Below, piece after piece: positions 30,857 to 40,385 of a stretch of 64,000 nucleotides of DNA. Within the stretch, counting starts at the first letter, position 1. Every line of letters begins with the position of its first letter. Source of the DNA: UBA668 sp041394605 (GTDB taxonomy: Bacteria > Actinomycetota > Acidimicrobiia > Acidimicrobiales > Ilumatobacteraceae); contig JAWKHX010000006.1 in NCBI GenBank assembly GCA_041394605.1, positions 366,866 through 430,865 on the forward strand, read 5' to 3'. The translations under genes were made by a program, and so were the position numbers. The notes below the pieces were generated by a model. The model searched no databases and was not told the DNA's origin. It saw only the letters and a program-made list of their open reading frames with translations.

Positions 30857-32190
30857 TGATGACGACAACGCTCGCCCCCCACTCCCACCAGCACACGCCC
30901 GGCAGCGCCCGAGCCGCGTTCTCGTACCCCGACTTCCGCCGCATGTGGCTGGCGTCGTTCGGGTCCAACATCGGCACCTGGATGCAGAACGTGGTGCTGC
31001 CCGCCTACGTCTACTCCCGCACCGGCCGGGCCTCCGTCGTCGGCCTGCTGGTGTTCGCCCAGCTGGGGCCGCTGCTGGTGCTGTCCATCCCGGCAGGTGT
31101 CATCGCCGACCGGTTCGACCGCCGCCGCTGGCTCGTCGCCATGCAGATGGTGCAGCTCGCCTTCTCCGTCGGCCTGTTCTTCCTCGCGGCCGCGGACGCG
31201 CCGATCTGGGCGATGTTCGCCACCGCGCTGGGGGTCGGCATCGGCAATGCGCTCAACGCGCCGGCATGGTCCGCGATGCTGCCGACACTGGTGTCCCGCG
31301 ACGACCTCTCCGGCGCCATCGCACTCAACTCCTCGATGATCAACGGGTCCCGCGTGGTCGGCCCGATCATCGTCGCCGTGTTCAGCCCGCTCGGCGTCAC
31401 CACGGCCCAGTGGTTCCTCATCAACGCCGCCACGTACCTGTTCGTGGTCGGCGCCCTCATGCGGGTGCACCTGCCGGCGGTGAAGGCCGTGTCGGAGCGC
31501 GGCTGGCGGGCGTTCGTCAGCGGCTACCGCATCGTGCGCCACAACCCGGTCAACAGCCGGCTGATCCTCAGCCTCACGCTGTTCTCCCTGTTCTCCCTGC
31601 CGTACGTGGGCCTGTTCCCTGCCGTCGCCCAGCACAACTTCGGGATCGACGAGCGCTCCTCCACCTACAAGTGGCTCTACGCCACGTGGGGGCTGGGCGC
31701 GGCCGTCGGCGGGCTGGCCATCGGCACGTTCCTCGTGGCCATCGACAAGCGCCGGCTGATCCGCCTCGGCTTCGGCGCCTTCGCCATCACGCTCGCCGCC
31801 TTCGGGCTGGTGCGGTCGCCCGTCGGCGCCTTCCTCGTCGCCCCCCTGCTGGGCTTCGCCTACTTCGGCACCACCACGTCGATGAACACCATCTTCCAGG
31901 CCCGCCTGGAGGACCACGAGCGCGGCCGGGCGATGAGCCTGTGGTTCATGGCGTTCGGCGGCACGGTGCCGCTGGGCAACCTGATCTTCGGGCCGGTGGT
32001 GGACTCCATCGGTGCCCGGCAGGTGCTGGTCGGCGGGGCGATCTTCGCGCTGGCGCTGGCGTGGTGGTGCAACATCGCCGGCATCGACCGGCGCACGGAC
32101 CTCGCCTCAGCCGCACAGGGCGGCGGCGACCCGCTCGAGCCCGACCACGCGGCTCCCTTTGACGAGCACGGCTTCGCCGCGGGCGAGTGA
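30856..32190 (+). CDS. MFS transporter (EntS/multidrug-exporter type)
   Basis: Inner-membrane protein of 444 residues with about 12 membrane segments. The N-terminus AFSYPDFRRMWLASFGSNIG, then GTWMQNVVLPAYVYSRTG and the loop SIPAGVIADRFDRRRWLVAM (the MFS 2-3 loop) match the MFS_3 group, which includes enterobactin and drug exporters. The substrate is unknown. The ATG at 30856 is followed by a second ATG. An inverted repeat overlaps the start. The last 84 bp overlap the 3' end of murF on the other strand. Confidence 0.9.
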   Translation: MMTTTLAPHSHQHTPGSARAAFSYPDFRRMWLASFGSNIGTWMQNVVLPAYVYSRTGRASVVGLLVFAQLGPLLVLSIPAGVIADRFDRRRWLVAMQMVQLAFSVGLFFLAAADAPIWAMFATALGVGIGNALNAPAWSAMLPTLVSRDDLSGAIALNSSMINGSRVVGPIIVAVFSPLGVTTAQWFLINAATYLFVVGALMRVHLPAVKAVSERGWRAFVSGYRIVRHNPVNSRLILSLTLFSLFSLPYVGLFPAVAQHNFGIDERSSTYKWLYATWGLGAAVGGLAIGTFLVAIDKRRLIRLGFGAFAITLAAFGLVRSPVGAFLVAPLLGFAYFGTTTSMNTIFQARLEDHERGRAMSLWFMAFGGTVPLGNLIFGPVVDSIGARQVLVGGAIFALALAWWCNIAGIDRRTDLASAAQGGGDPLEPDHAAPFDEHGFAAGE

Positions 32191-33399
32191 CCTCAGCTCG
32201 GCCACCGGGTCGGCGCACGGGGTGATGCCGTACAGGTCGGTGCCGTAGGCCAGCACCTCGATGCCGTGGCCGTGGGCGTACTCGACGATGGCCCGGTGCT
32301 CGGCCTCCGGGTCGCTGATCTCTGCCATCAGGCCGAGCACGGCGACCTTGCGGTGACCCGGCAGGTCGGCCAGCGCGTCCATCGCCGCCCGCATGCTGGT
32401 GGGGTTGGCGTTGTAGCTGTCGTCCAGCACCACAGCACCGGCCGGGGTGCGGCGGACCTCCATCCGCATCGCCGTCAGGCCGACGTCGCTGAGGGCCGCA
32501 GCGCCCGCGGCCACGTCCGCGCCGACGGCGCCCACCACCGCCAGTGCGGCCGCCGCGTTGACCGCCATGTGCCTCCCGCTGACGCCGAGCCGCACGTCGT
32601 GGCGGCCCCACGGGGTGTGCAGGCGGAACGACGGGCGGGCGTGGTCGTCGAGGTGGACGTCGGTGATCCGCACGTCCGCCCCGTGGTGGTGCCCGAACCG
32701 CAGGACGGCACCCGGCGCCAGCGCGCCCATCGCGTCCACCCGGTGGTCGTCGGCGTTGAGGATCGCCGTGCCGCCCGCCGGCAGGGCCTGGATCAGCTCG
32801 GCCTTGGCACGGGCGACGCCGTCAATCCCGCCGACGCGGTCGCTGTGGGCCTCCGCCACCCGGGTGACGACACCCACCGTGGGGTGGGCGATCCCGCACA
32901 GCTCGGCGATCTCGCCGAACCCGCGCATGCCCATCTCCAGCACCATCACCTCGGTGTCGTCGGGCGTGTTGAGGACGGTGGTCGGCAGGCCCTGCTCGTT
33001 GTTGAAGCTCTTCTCGTTGGCCCAGGTGCGGCGGGACGCACCGAGCGCCGACGCCACCATGTCCTTGGTGGACGTCTTGCCGACCGAGCCGGTGATGCCC
33101 ACCACCGGCCCGTCGAAGCGGGACCGCATCGCGGTGGCCAGCGCCATCAGGGCGCGCAGCGTGTCCGCCACCTCGATCGCCGTGCCACCCACGGGAGGTT
33201 GCGCGGTCAGGTAGGCCGCCGCGCCACGCTCCAGTGCCCCCGGGACGAACTCGTGGCCATCGCGCTCGGCCACCAGCGGCACGAACAACTGGCCCGCCTG
33301 CAGCGACCGGCTGTCGAACGAGACACCGTCGATTGGTGCGTCGGGGCCGTGCAGCCGGCCGCCGGTGGCGGATGCCACGTCACTCGCTCGGAATCGCAT
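32107..33399 (-). CDS. murF: UDP-N-acetylmuramoyl-tripeptide--D-alanyl-D-alanine ligase
   Basis: Mur ligase of 430 residues, catalysing the last cytoplasmic step that adds D-Ala-D-Ala to the UDP-MurNAc tripeptide. The N-terminal domain has DGVSFDSRSLQAGQLFVPLV. The ATP loop is VVGITGSVGKTSTKDMVASA, followed by NEKSFNNEQGLPTTVLNTP (the MurF substrate and Mg region), VLEMGMRGFGEIAELCGI and DDSYNANPTSMRAAMDAL, which is typical of MurF. Divergent from ddl with 25 bp between starts. It sits outside the usual dcw cluster. Confidence 0.95.
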   Translation of the reverse strand: MRFRASDVASATGGRLHGPDAPIDGVSFDSRSLQAGQLFVPLVAERDGHEFVPGALERGAAAYLTAQPPVGGTAIEVADTLRALMALATAMRSRFDGPVVGITGSVGKTSTKDMVASALGASRRTWANEKSFNNEQGLPTTVLNTPDDTEVMVLEMGMRGFGEIAELCGIAHPTVGVVTRVAEAHSDRVGGIDGVARAKAELIQALPAGGTAILNADDHRVDAMGALAPGAVLRFGHHHGADVRITDVHLDDHARPSFRLHTPWGRHDVRLGVSGRHMAVNAAAALAVVGAVGADVAAGAAALSDVGLTAMRMEVRRTPAGAVVLDDSYNANPTSMRAAMDALADLPGHRKVAVLGLMAEISDPEAEHRAIVEYAHGHGIEVLAYGTDLYGITPCADPVAELRSLARGEAVLVKGSRVVGLERVAAALCG

Positions 33400-33424
33400 G
33401 GCGCCAGAGGGTACCGTCAGGGCG

Positions 33425-34495
33425 ATGAGCGCCGACGACCGTGTCCACCTGATCGTGCTGTTCGGTGGCCAGTCGGCGGAGCACGATGTCAGCTGCACCA
33501 CGGCTGCCTACGTGCTGCGGGCGGCAGACCCGGCGAAGTACCGGATCACGCCGGTGGGCATCGCTCGCGACGGCCGCTGGCAGCTGGCCGAGGGCGCTCA
33601 GCGGGCGTTGGAGGCGGGGCCGGGCGCGCTGCCCGGCCGGCTGGACGTGGACGGCCCGTGGGTGGAGCCCAGCAAGGCGGTCACGCCCGACAGCGGCGCT
33701 CCCACCGTGGTGGTGCCCCTGCTGCATGGCCCGATGGGCGAGGACGGCACGGTACAGGGCCTGCTGGAGATGGCCGACCTGCCCTACGTGGGCACCGGCG
33801 TGCTCGGGTCCGCGGTGGCGATGGACAAGGCGATGGCCAAGGTGGTCGCCGCCCAGCACGGCATCCCCAGGCGCTACCGGGCGTTCCGCGCCGATGCGAT
33901 GACGCCCGGTCTGCCAGCTCGACTGGCCGAGGAGCTGGGCCTGCCCGTGTTCGTGAAGCCGGCCAACATGGGCTCGTCGGTGGGGGTCAGCAAGGCCAAG
34001 ACCGTGGAGGCCGTACGCGACGCCATCCAGCTCGCCCTCAGCTACGACGAGTGGGTGGTGGTGGAGGAAGCCATCACCGGCCGCGAGATCGAGGTGGCCG
34101 TGCTCGGCAACCTGGACCCGCGGGCCAGCGTGCCCGGCGAGATCATCCCCGCCGCCGAGTTCTACGACTACGCCGACAAGTACGTGGACGACGGCTCACA
34201 GACCCTGGTGCCCGCGCCGCTGACGCACGAGCAGACGGCCGAGGTGCAGCAACTGGCGCTGCGGGCGTTCCAGGCACTGCGCTGCGAGGGCCTGTCGCGC
34301 TGCGACTTCTTCTTCGAGGAGGGCGGCCGCGGCTTCCTGCTGAACGAGGTCAACACGATGCCCGGCTTCACCCCGATCTCGATGTACCCGAAGATGTGGA
34401 TCGCGAGCGGGATGACCTACCCCGAGTTGATCGACGAACTGGTCCGCCTGGCCCTCGAGCGCCACGCCCGCCGCCGCCGGAACACCGCCCGCTGA
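33425..34495 (+). CDS. ddl: D-alanine--D-alanine ligase
   Basis: ATP-grasp ligase of 356 residues that makes the D-Ala-D-Ala dipeptide used by MurF. The N-terminal V-L-F-G-G-Q-S-A-E-H-D-V-S is the Ddl signature. VVVPLLHGPMGEDGTVQGLL, GLPVFVKPANMGSSVGVSKA (ATP loop), R-E-I-E-V-A-V-L-G-N and FLLNEVNTMPGFTPISMYP complete the active site. Divergent from murF, so the enzyme that makes the dipeptide and the enzyme that uses it share one short promoter region. Confidence 0.96.
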   Translation: MSADDRVHLIVLFGGQSAEHDVSCTTAAYVLRAADPAKYRITPVGIARDGRWQLAEGAQRALEAGPGALPGRLDVDGPWVEPSKAVTPDSGAPTVVVPLLHGPMGEDGTVQGLLEMADLPYVGTGVLGSAVAMDKAMAKVVAAQHGIPRRYRAFRADAMTPGLPARLAEELGLPVFVKPANMGSSVGVSKAKTVEAVRDAIQLALSYDEWVVVEEAITGREIEVAVLGNLDPRASVPGEIIPAAEFYDYADKYVDDGSQTLVPAPLTHEQTAEVQQLALRAFQALRCEGLSRCDFFFEEGGRGFLLNEVNTMPGFTPISMYPKMWIASGMTYPELIDELVRLALERHARRRRNTAR

Positions 34496-34518
34496 CGTCG
34501 TCAGCCCCCCACTCGGAT

Positions 34519-35112
34519 CTACGGGGTGAGCGCGGCGCGGAGGAAGGCCAGCAGCTCATCGCGCAGGCGGCGCAGTTCGGCCATCGTCGGGGTCCAGCCG
34601 ACGGCGCGGAGGACCTCCGGCTCGGTGGCGATGCCGGTGACGGTGGCGTAGGCCAGCGCGGCGACCAGGCGGGGGTCGGCGCGACGCAACCGTCCGGCGT
34701 CCATCTCCGCCCCCAGGTAGCCGACGGCCCGGGCCACCAATGGCCGCACCGCGTCGGCCAGGCGCTCCCCCGCAGCCGTCGGCAGGCGGCTGACCTCGCG
34801 CACCAGCCCCAGCAGCGCGGGCCGGCGGACCGCGGGTCGGAACACGGCGCGGACGACGGCGTCGATGCGGTCCAGCGGGTCGTCGGTGGAGGCCCGGATG
34901 GCAGCCTCGATGCCCAGGGTCAGCTCCTCGATCGCGCCCACCAGGACGGCCTGGACCAGGTCGTCCTTGCTCGGGAACCAGTACAGGAGGGTTTGCTTGG
35001 CCACGCCCACATCGCCGGCGATCACATCCAGCGACACGGCCTCCACGCCGCGCAGGCCGAACAGGTCCGTGGCGGCATCGAGGATGCGCTGGCGGGTGTT
35101 GCCGCGACTCAC
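34519..35112 (-). CDS. TetR family regulator
   Basis: Repressor-type protein of 197 residues. The N-terminal HTH is RQRILDAATDLFGLRGVEAV, then VIAGDVGVAKQTLLYWFPSK. The C-terminal ligand domain is helical and diverse. It is divergent from the operon that begins with the acyl-CoA reductase/HAD gene, and a 20-bp palindrome lies between the two starts. TetR proteins at such positions usually repress the operon and themselves and respond to an acyl-CoA or lipid. The effector is not known here. Confidence 0.92.
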   Translation of the reverse strand: MSRGNTRQRILDAATDLFGLRGVEAVSLDVIAGDVGVAKQTLLYWFPSKDDLVQAVLVGAIEELTLGIEAAIRASTDDPLDRIDAVVRAVFRPAVRRPALLGLVREVSRLPTAAGERLADAVRPLVARAVGYLGAEMDAGRLRRADPRLVAALAYATVTGIATEPEVLRAVGWTPTMAELRRLRDELLAFLRAALTP

Positions 35113-35131
35113 GGGACCATCACGGATCCTC

Positions 35132-35151
35132 TCTCTACCACATGGTAGAGA
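35132..35151. promoter_or_regulatory. TetR operator candidate
   Basis: TCTCTACCA and TGGTAGAGA form a perfect inverted repeat with CA in the centre, 20 bp in all, 19 bp before the TetR start and 22 bp before the reductase start. Its size and position are those of a TetR-dimer site. The palindrome is AT-richer than its surroundings. Confidence 0.75.
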
Positions 35152-35173
35152 ACTGTGCTAGACAGTACGGACC

Positions 35174-37509
35174 ATGATCGCCCAGAACCTCGACGGGAAG
35201 CGGATCGCCGTCACCGGCAGCACCGGCTTCGTCGGCACCGCACTGGTGGAGCGGCTGCTGCGCGCCGTGCCCGGGTGCGAACTGGTCCTGCTGATCCGCC
35301 CCAGCAAGCGTCACGACGCGGCCGAGCGGGCCCGCCGCGAGATCTTCAAGAACAACGCGTTCGACCGCCTTCGGGCCGATCTCGGCAAGGCCGAGTTCGA
35401 TGCCATGGTGGAGCGCCGCGTCACGGCCGTGGGTGGCGACGTCAGCACCGACGGCCTCGGCCTCAGCGATACCGACCGGGCCATCTTCGCCTCCTGCGAC
35501 ATCGTCATCCACTCCGCCGCCGCCGTCAGCTTCGACAGCCCGCTGGACTCTGCGGTGGAGATCAACCTGCTCGGCCCGGTGCGCGTCGCCCAGGCGCTCC
35601 AGGCACTCGGGGTCACACCCCATCTCGTCGCGGTCAGCACCTGCTACGTCGCCGGCAACCGCCGCGGCACGGCGCCCGAGGAACTGGTCAGCGCCGGCCC
35701 GTGGGACATCGGGCTGGACTGGCGCAAGGAAGTCGCCGCGGCCCGCCGCCTGCGCAGCGACGCCGAGGCCGCCAGCCGCCTGCCGGAACGTTTGGCCGAG
35801 TTCCGCGCCGGCGCCCGCGCCGAGCTGGGCGCGGCCGGCGCGCCCGCCCTGGCCAGCAAGACCGAGGACCTCCGCCTGGCCTGGGTGAAGGACCAGCTGG
35901 TCGAGGCCGGCCGGGCCCGCGCCGCCAGCGTCGGCTGGCCCGACGCCTACGCGTTCACGAAGGCGCTCGGCGAGCAGGCACTCACCGAGTCCAAGGGCGA
36001 CGTGCCGGTCAGCATCGTCCGCCCGAGCATCATCGAGAGCGCGCTGGAGGAGCCGTTCCCCGGCTGGATCCGCGGCTTCCGCATGGCGGAGCCCGTCATC
36101 CTCAGCTACGCCCGCGGCCTGCTGAAGGAGTTCCCCGGCGTGGCCGAGGGCACCATCGACGTCATCCCGGTGGACCTCGTGGTCGCGGCGATCATCGCCG
36201 TCGCCGCGCTGGGGTCCGAGCACGCGGCGCCGATCACCCAGGTGGCCAGCGGCGGGATCAACCCGCTGAAGTACGGCACGCTCGTGGAGAACGTGCGGGA
36301 CTACTTCACCCGCAACCCGCTGTACGACAACGAGGGCCAGCCGATCGTCGTACCGGAATGGCAGTTCCCCGCCCGCGGCCGCGGAAGGAGCAACTGAAGC
36401 GGGCCAAGGCCGTGGCGGAGCGCACGGAGCGCGTCCTGCAGAGCCTCCCCTTGCGCGGCAAGCAGGCGTCGTGGGCGGCCGGCCTGGAGGAGAAGAAGAC
36501 CGAGATCGACCGGGCGTACCAGTACGTGCAGCTCTACGGCCTGTACACGGAGTGCGAGGCCATCTACCAGGTCGACCGGTTGATGGAGATGGGCGGGCCT
36601 CGACGCCGACGACCACGCGGCCTTCAACTTCGACCCGCAGTCGGTGGACTGGCCGCGCTACGTGCACGAGATCCACCTGCCGTCGATCGTCCTGCACAGC
36701 CGGGCCAAGACCCACGGCGGCAAGAACCGCACCGACCGGGCGACCCGCCTGCGCGGCCAGATCCTCTCCCCCGACCGCCATGTCGCCGCCTTCGACCTGG
36801 AGAACACGCTGATCTCCAGCAATGTGGTCGAGAGCTATTCGTTCCTCGCCACCCGCAGGCTGAACGTGCCGGAGCGCATCCGCTACGTGCTGCGCACTCT
36901 GGCCGAGGCACCCACGCTGCAGGCGGTGGATCGCAAGGACCGCACCGACTTCCTGCGCTTCTTCTACCGCCGCTACGAGGACGCCCCGGTGGCCCAGATC
37001 GCCGAGGATGCGCCGGAGTTGCTGTCCAACATCATCCTCGCCAAGGCGTTCCCCGCGGGGCTGCGGCGGGTACGCGAGCACCGGGCGCTCGGCCACCGCA
37101 CGATCCTCATCACCGGGGCGATGGACTTCGCCGTGGAGTGCCTGCGCCCGCTGTTCGACGAGATCGTCGCGGCCGAGATGACCATCCGCCCCGACGGCAC
37201 CTACAGCGGTCACCTGGCCAAGGTGCCGCCCACGGGCGAGACCCGCGCCCAGATCCTGGCCGACTACTGCGCGGCCGAGGGCCTGCGCCTGGACGAGAGC
37301 ATCGCCTATGCGGACTCCTCCAGCGACCTGCCGCTGCTGGAGTGCGTCGGCTTCCCCGTGGCGGTCAACCCCGAGACCCGCCTAGCCGCCATCGCCCGCA
37401 AGCGCGGCTGGCTGGTGGAGCACTGGAGCAGGCCGGCGGCGCCCCGTTCAAGCCCCTCCCCCTCGGCCCCGTCCTGGGCGACCGCGAGCGCCGGAAGGTG
37501 TTCAAGTGA
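35174..37509 (+). CDS. Acyl-CoA reductase (SDR) / HAD-IB phosphatase fusion, three apparent frameshifts
   Basis: One gene of about 779 residues when frames are joined. Residues 1-400 form an extended SDR (KRIAVTGSTGFVGTALVERL, the fatty-acyl-CoA or thioester reductase type) with catalytic Y-x-x-x-K in DAYAFTKALGEQALTESK and ending NPLYDNEGQPIVVPEWQFP. The frame then shifts near 36382 into EQLKRAKAVAERTERVLQSL and IDRAYQYVQLYGLYTECEAI, shifts near 36595 into DADDHAAFNFDPQSVDWPRY, and shifts near 37425 into APFKPLPLGPVLGDRERRKV. The C-terminal HAD-IB part has VAAFDLENTLISSNVVESYS (first Asp motif) and AYADSSSDLPLLECVG. All segments are conserved-looking, so I suspect base-call errors. Predicted role: reduction of a fatty acyl thioester plus a phosphatase step. 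Confidence 0.85.
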
Positions 37510-37521
37510 GCCGCTTCATCC

Positions 37522-37629
37522 CAAGTTGGCGTTCATTGGCGGTAGGACCGCAACTCACCGCCAACTTGCAGGAAGCCGTCCACAAGTTGGCGTTCATTGG
37601 CGGTAGGACCGCCACTCACCGCCAAGTTG
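37522..37629. repeat. Two tandem copies of the 47-bp palindromic repeat
   Basis: Units at 37522-37568 and 37583-37629 are related, in the opposite sense, to those at 20.0 kb: CAAGTTGGCG, an inner GGCGGTAGGACCGC hairpin and CGCCAACTTG. The second unit's right arm ends in CCAAGTTGG, which breaks the outer pairing. Here the pair lies inside an operon, between two genes on the same strand, so a terminator role is less obvious. Confidence 0.85.
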
Positions 37630-37651
37630 GTAACGCGACGGGGGGTCCCGG

Positions 37652-38797
37652 ATGAGCCGGTTGGTGTTCTCCCGGAAGCCGGCGCGGTTCGCCGCGGCGC
37701 GGCTGGCGGGTGCGTTCATGCCGGGGCGCGGCGCGACCGTCGGGCCGCTCAGCCTGGAGCCGGACGAGGCGCTGCCGCTCCCCACGCCGGAGTGGCTGCG
37801 GCTGCGGCCCCGCCTGGCCGGCATCTGCGGCAGCGACCTGGCGCTGGTGGACGGCACCGCCTCGGCCTACTTCGACCCGCTGGTGTCCTACCCGTTCGTG
37901 CCGGGCCACGAGGTGGTCGCCGATGTGGTGGACCAGCCCGGCCGCCGGGTCGTCGTGATCCCCGTCCTGCACTGCGCCATCCGGGGCATCACGCCCGTGT
38001 GCCACGAGTGCGCCGCCGGCCGCACGAACCGCTGCGAGCGGGTGGCGTTCGGCCACCTCGAGCCCGGCCTGCAAACCGGATTCTGCGAGTCCACCGGTGG
38101 CGGCTGGAGCACCGAGATGGTGGCCCATCCGCTCCAGCTGGTGGACGTGCCCGACGACCTCTCCGACGAAGCCGCGATGATGATCGAGCCCACCGCCTGC
38201 GCCGTCCACGCGGCGAAGCAGTACGACGGCAACGAGACCGCCATCATCGGCGCCGGCACCGTCGGCCTCCTCACCCTCGCCGCCATCCGCGCCACCCGCG
38301 ACGTCACCGGGCCGATCATCGTGACCGCCCGCTACCCCGACCAGAAGCGCCTGGCCAAGGCGCTCGGGGCGGACGTCGTCTGCTCGTCCGACGAACTGCC
38401 CCGCTGGGTGCGTTCGTCCACCTCCTCCCTGATGACCGGCGACCAGCTGACGTGCGGCTGCCACCGCGTATTCGATTGCGTCGGCAGCAGCGACAGCATC
38501 CAGCAGGCGTTGCGCGTGGTCGCCCCCGGCGGCGAGGTGGACATGGTGGGCATGCCCGGCAACGTCTCGCTGGAACTCACGACGCTGTGGCACCGCGAGA
38601 CCGCCATCCGCGGCGTGTACGCATACACCCGCGCAGATTTCGACACGGCCATCGACGTCGTCCGCCGCCTCGACCTCGGCCGCCTGGTCAGCGCCACCTA
38701 CCCGCTGAAGGACTTCCACGACGCCATCGCGCACGCCGCCAGTGCCGGCCGCCGCGGCGCCGTGAAGGTCGCCTTCGACATGAGGGAGAACATGTAA
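37652..38797 (+). CDS. Zinc-binding alcohol dehydrogenase (MDR family)
   Basis: Medium-chain dehydrogenase of 381 residues. The catalytic zinc region is LAGICGSDLALVDG with FVPGHEVVADVVDQP. A Cys-rich structural region follows (VLHCAIRG, VCHECAAGRTNRCERVAFGH). The cofactor loop is TAIIGAGTVGLLTLAAIRAT. FDCVGSSDSIQQALRVVAPG is typical. The operon position after an acyl-CoA reductase suggests it interconverts a fatty aldehyde and alcohol, which is inference. Its TAA overlaps the ATG of the LarA-like gene (TAATG). Confidence 0.9.
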   Translation: MSRLVFSRKPARFAAARLAGAFMPGRGATVGPLSLEPDEALPLPTPEWLRLRPRLAGICGSDLALVDGTASAYFDPLVSYPFVPGHEVVADVVDQPGRRVVVIPVLHCAIRGITPVCHECAAGRTNRCERVAFGHLEPGLQTGFCESTGGGWSTEMVAHPLQLVDVPDDLSDEAAMMIEPTACAVHAAKQYDGNETAIIGAGTVGLLTLAAIRATRDVTGPIIVTARYPDQKRLAKALGADVVCSSDELPRWVRSSTSSLMTGDQLTCGCHRVFDCVGSSDSIQQALRVVAPGGEVDMVGMPGNVSLELTTLWHRETAIRGVYAYTRADFDTAIDVVRRLDLGRLVSATYPLKDFHDAIAHAASAGRRGAVKVAFDMRENM

Positions 38798-40384
38798 TGC
38801 CCCGCCCCGGTTTCGTCCTGGAAGTCGACCGCTCGACGCCGCCGTCGCTGTTCTGGCGTGGCGAGGGCTTCTCGCTGGAGAAGCTGCCCGCCGGCCGCAG
38901 CCGCGTCATCTACCCGCCCGAGCCGCTGCCCGCCATCAAGGACATCGACGGCGCCATCCGCACCGCCCTCCTCAACCCGATCGACCAGGACCCGCTGCCG
39001 GCGCTGCTGTTCCCCGGCATGAAGCTGACCATCTGCTTCGACGACGTCAGCCTGCCGTTGCCGAAGATGCGCCGGCCGGACACCCGCCAGCGGGTGATCG
39101 AGGCCGTGCTGGACCTGGCCGCCGAGGCCGGCGTGGACGATGTCCAGCTGATCGCCGCGCTCGGCCTGCACCGCCGCATGCACGAGTACGAACTGCGCCA
39201 CGCGCTCGGCGACCGGATCTACGACGCGTTCCACCCTCGCGGCATGCTGACCCAGCACGACGCCGAGGACCACGACAACCTGGCGGTCATCGGCGAGACC
39301 CCGCACGGCGAAGTGCTGGAGATCAACAAGCGGGCCGCGGACAGCGACCTGGTTGTCTACGTCAACATCAACTCCGTCCCGATGGACGGCGGGTGGAAGA
39401 GCATCACCACCGGCCTGGCCAGCTACCGCTGCCTCAGCGCCCACCACAACGGCCACACCCTGCAGAACACCCGCAGCCTGTCCGGCCACCGCGAGCACAG
39501 CGCCCTGCACCAGAGCATCTGGCGGCTCGGCAAGGTGCTTCGGGACCAGGGCCCGAAGATCTTCCAGATCGAGACCACGCTGAACACGGACATGTTCCCC
39601 GAGCAGTTCAGCTTCATCTCCACCAGGGAGTGGGAGTGGAGCCCGCGAGAGCGGGCCACCTACCTGGCCACCACGAAGGCGCTGAAGCGCACCCCGTTGA
39701 AGCTGGCCCGCAAGATCTTCCACTCGATGGAAGGCCCGCACCAGATGACCAGCATCCAGGCCGGCGAGACGTCGGCCGTCCACGAGATCACGCTGGAGCA
39801 CGTCTACCGCCAGCAGATCGTGCCCGTCGAGGGCCAGACCGACATCCTCACGCTGGGCATCCCGTTCGTCTGCCCGTACAACCCGGACGGCGTGATGAAC
39901 CCGATCCTGGTGATGTGCATGGGCCTCGGGTACCTGTTCAACATGTACCGCGGCAAGCCGCTGGTGCGTGAGGGCGGGGTGATCATCATGACCCACCCGA
40001 CGTACCGGGACTTCAACCCCGTGCACCACCCGAGCTACATCGACTTCTTCGAGCAGGTGCTGCCCGACACCACCGACCCGGTGGTGATGGGCCAGAAGTG
40101 GGAGAAGCAGTTCGCCGAGGACGAGTGGTACCGCCACCTCTACCGCACCGGCAACGCCTACCACGGCGTGCACCCGTTCTACGCCTGGTACTGGGGCGCA
40201 CGGCCAGCAGTGGGCCGGCAAGGTGATCATCGTCGGCGGCGACCCGTCCACGGTGCGCCGCCTGGGCTTCACCCCGGCCAGCACGATGGACGACGCCTTC
40301 GAGATCGCCAGCGACGTCGTCGGCCGCACGCCCACCGTCACCCACCTCCACGTCCCCGCCCTCCTGGTGGCGGACGTCAGCTGA
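38797..40384 (+). CDS. LarA-like (DUF2088) family protein, one apparent frameshift
   Basis: About 529 residues when joined, longer than typical LarA (about 425). The N-terminal domain has GMKLTICFDDVSLPLPKM, then QLIAALGLHRRMHEYELRHA, matching the LarA layout of an Asp motif followed by 'alG.Hr'. The usual D-H-T-R-P is changed to D-D-V-S-L-P, so the nickel-pincer racemase chemistry may not be kept. The middle (HNGHTLQNTRSLSGHREHSA) has many His. Near 40193, at tactggggcgcacgg, the frame shifts and the end reads AHGQQWAGKVIIVGGDPSTV through VTHLHVPALLVADVS. The shift equals one extra G. It is coupled to the dehydrogenase before it and the acyltransferase after it. Confidence 0.8.
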
Positions 40385-40385
40385 C

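Noticed and set aside
32266..35148. Long plus-strand frame across murF, ddl and tetR
   Set aside because: It runs antisense or out of frame through three well-supported genes and has low-complexity composition.
35135..37213. Long minus-strand frame opposite the SDR-HAD gene
   Set aside because: Pure antisense shadow; the plus-strand product has clear catalytic motifs.
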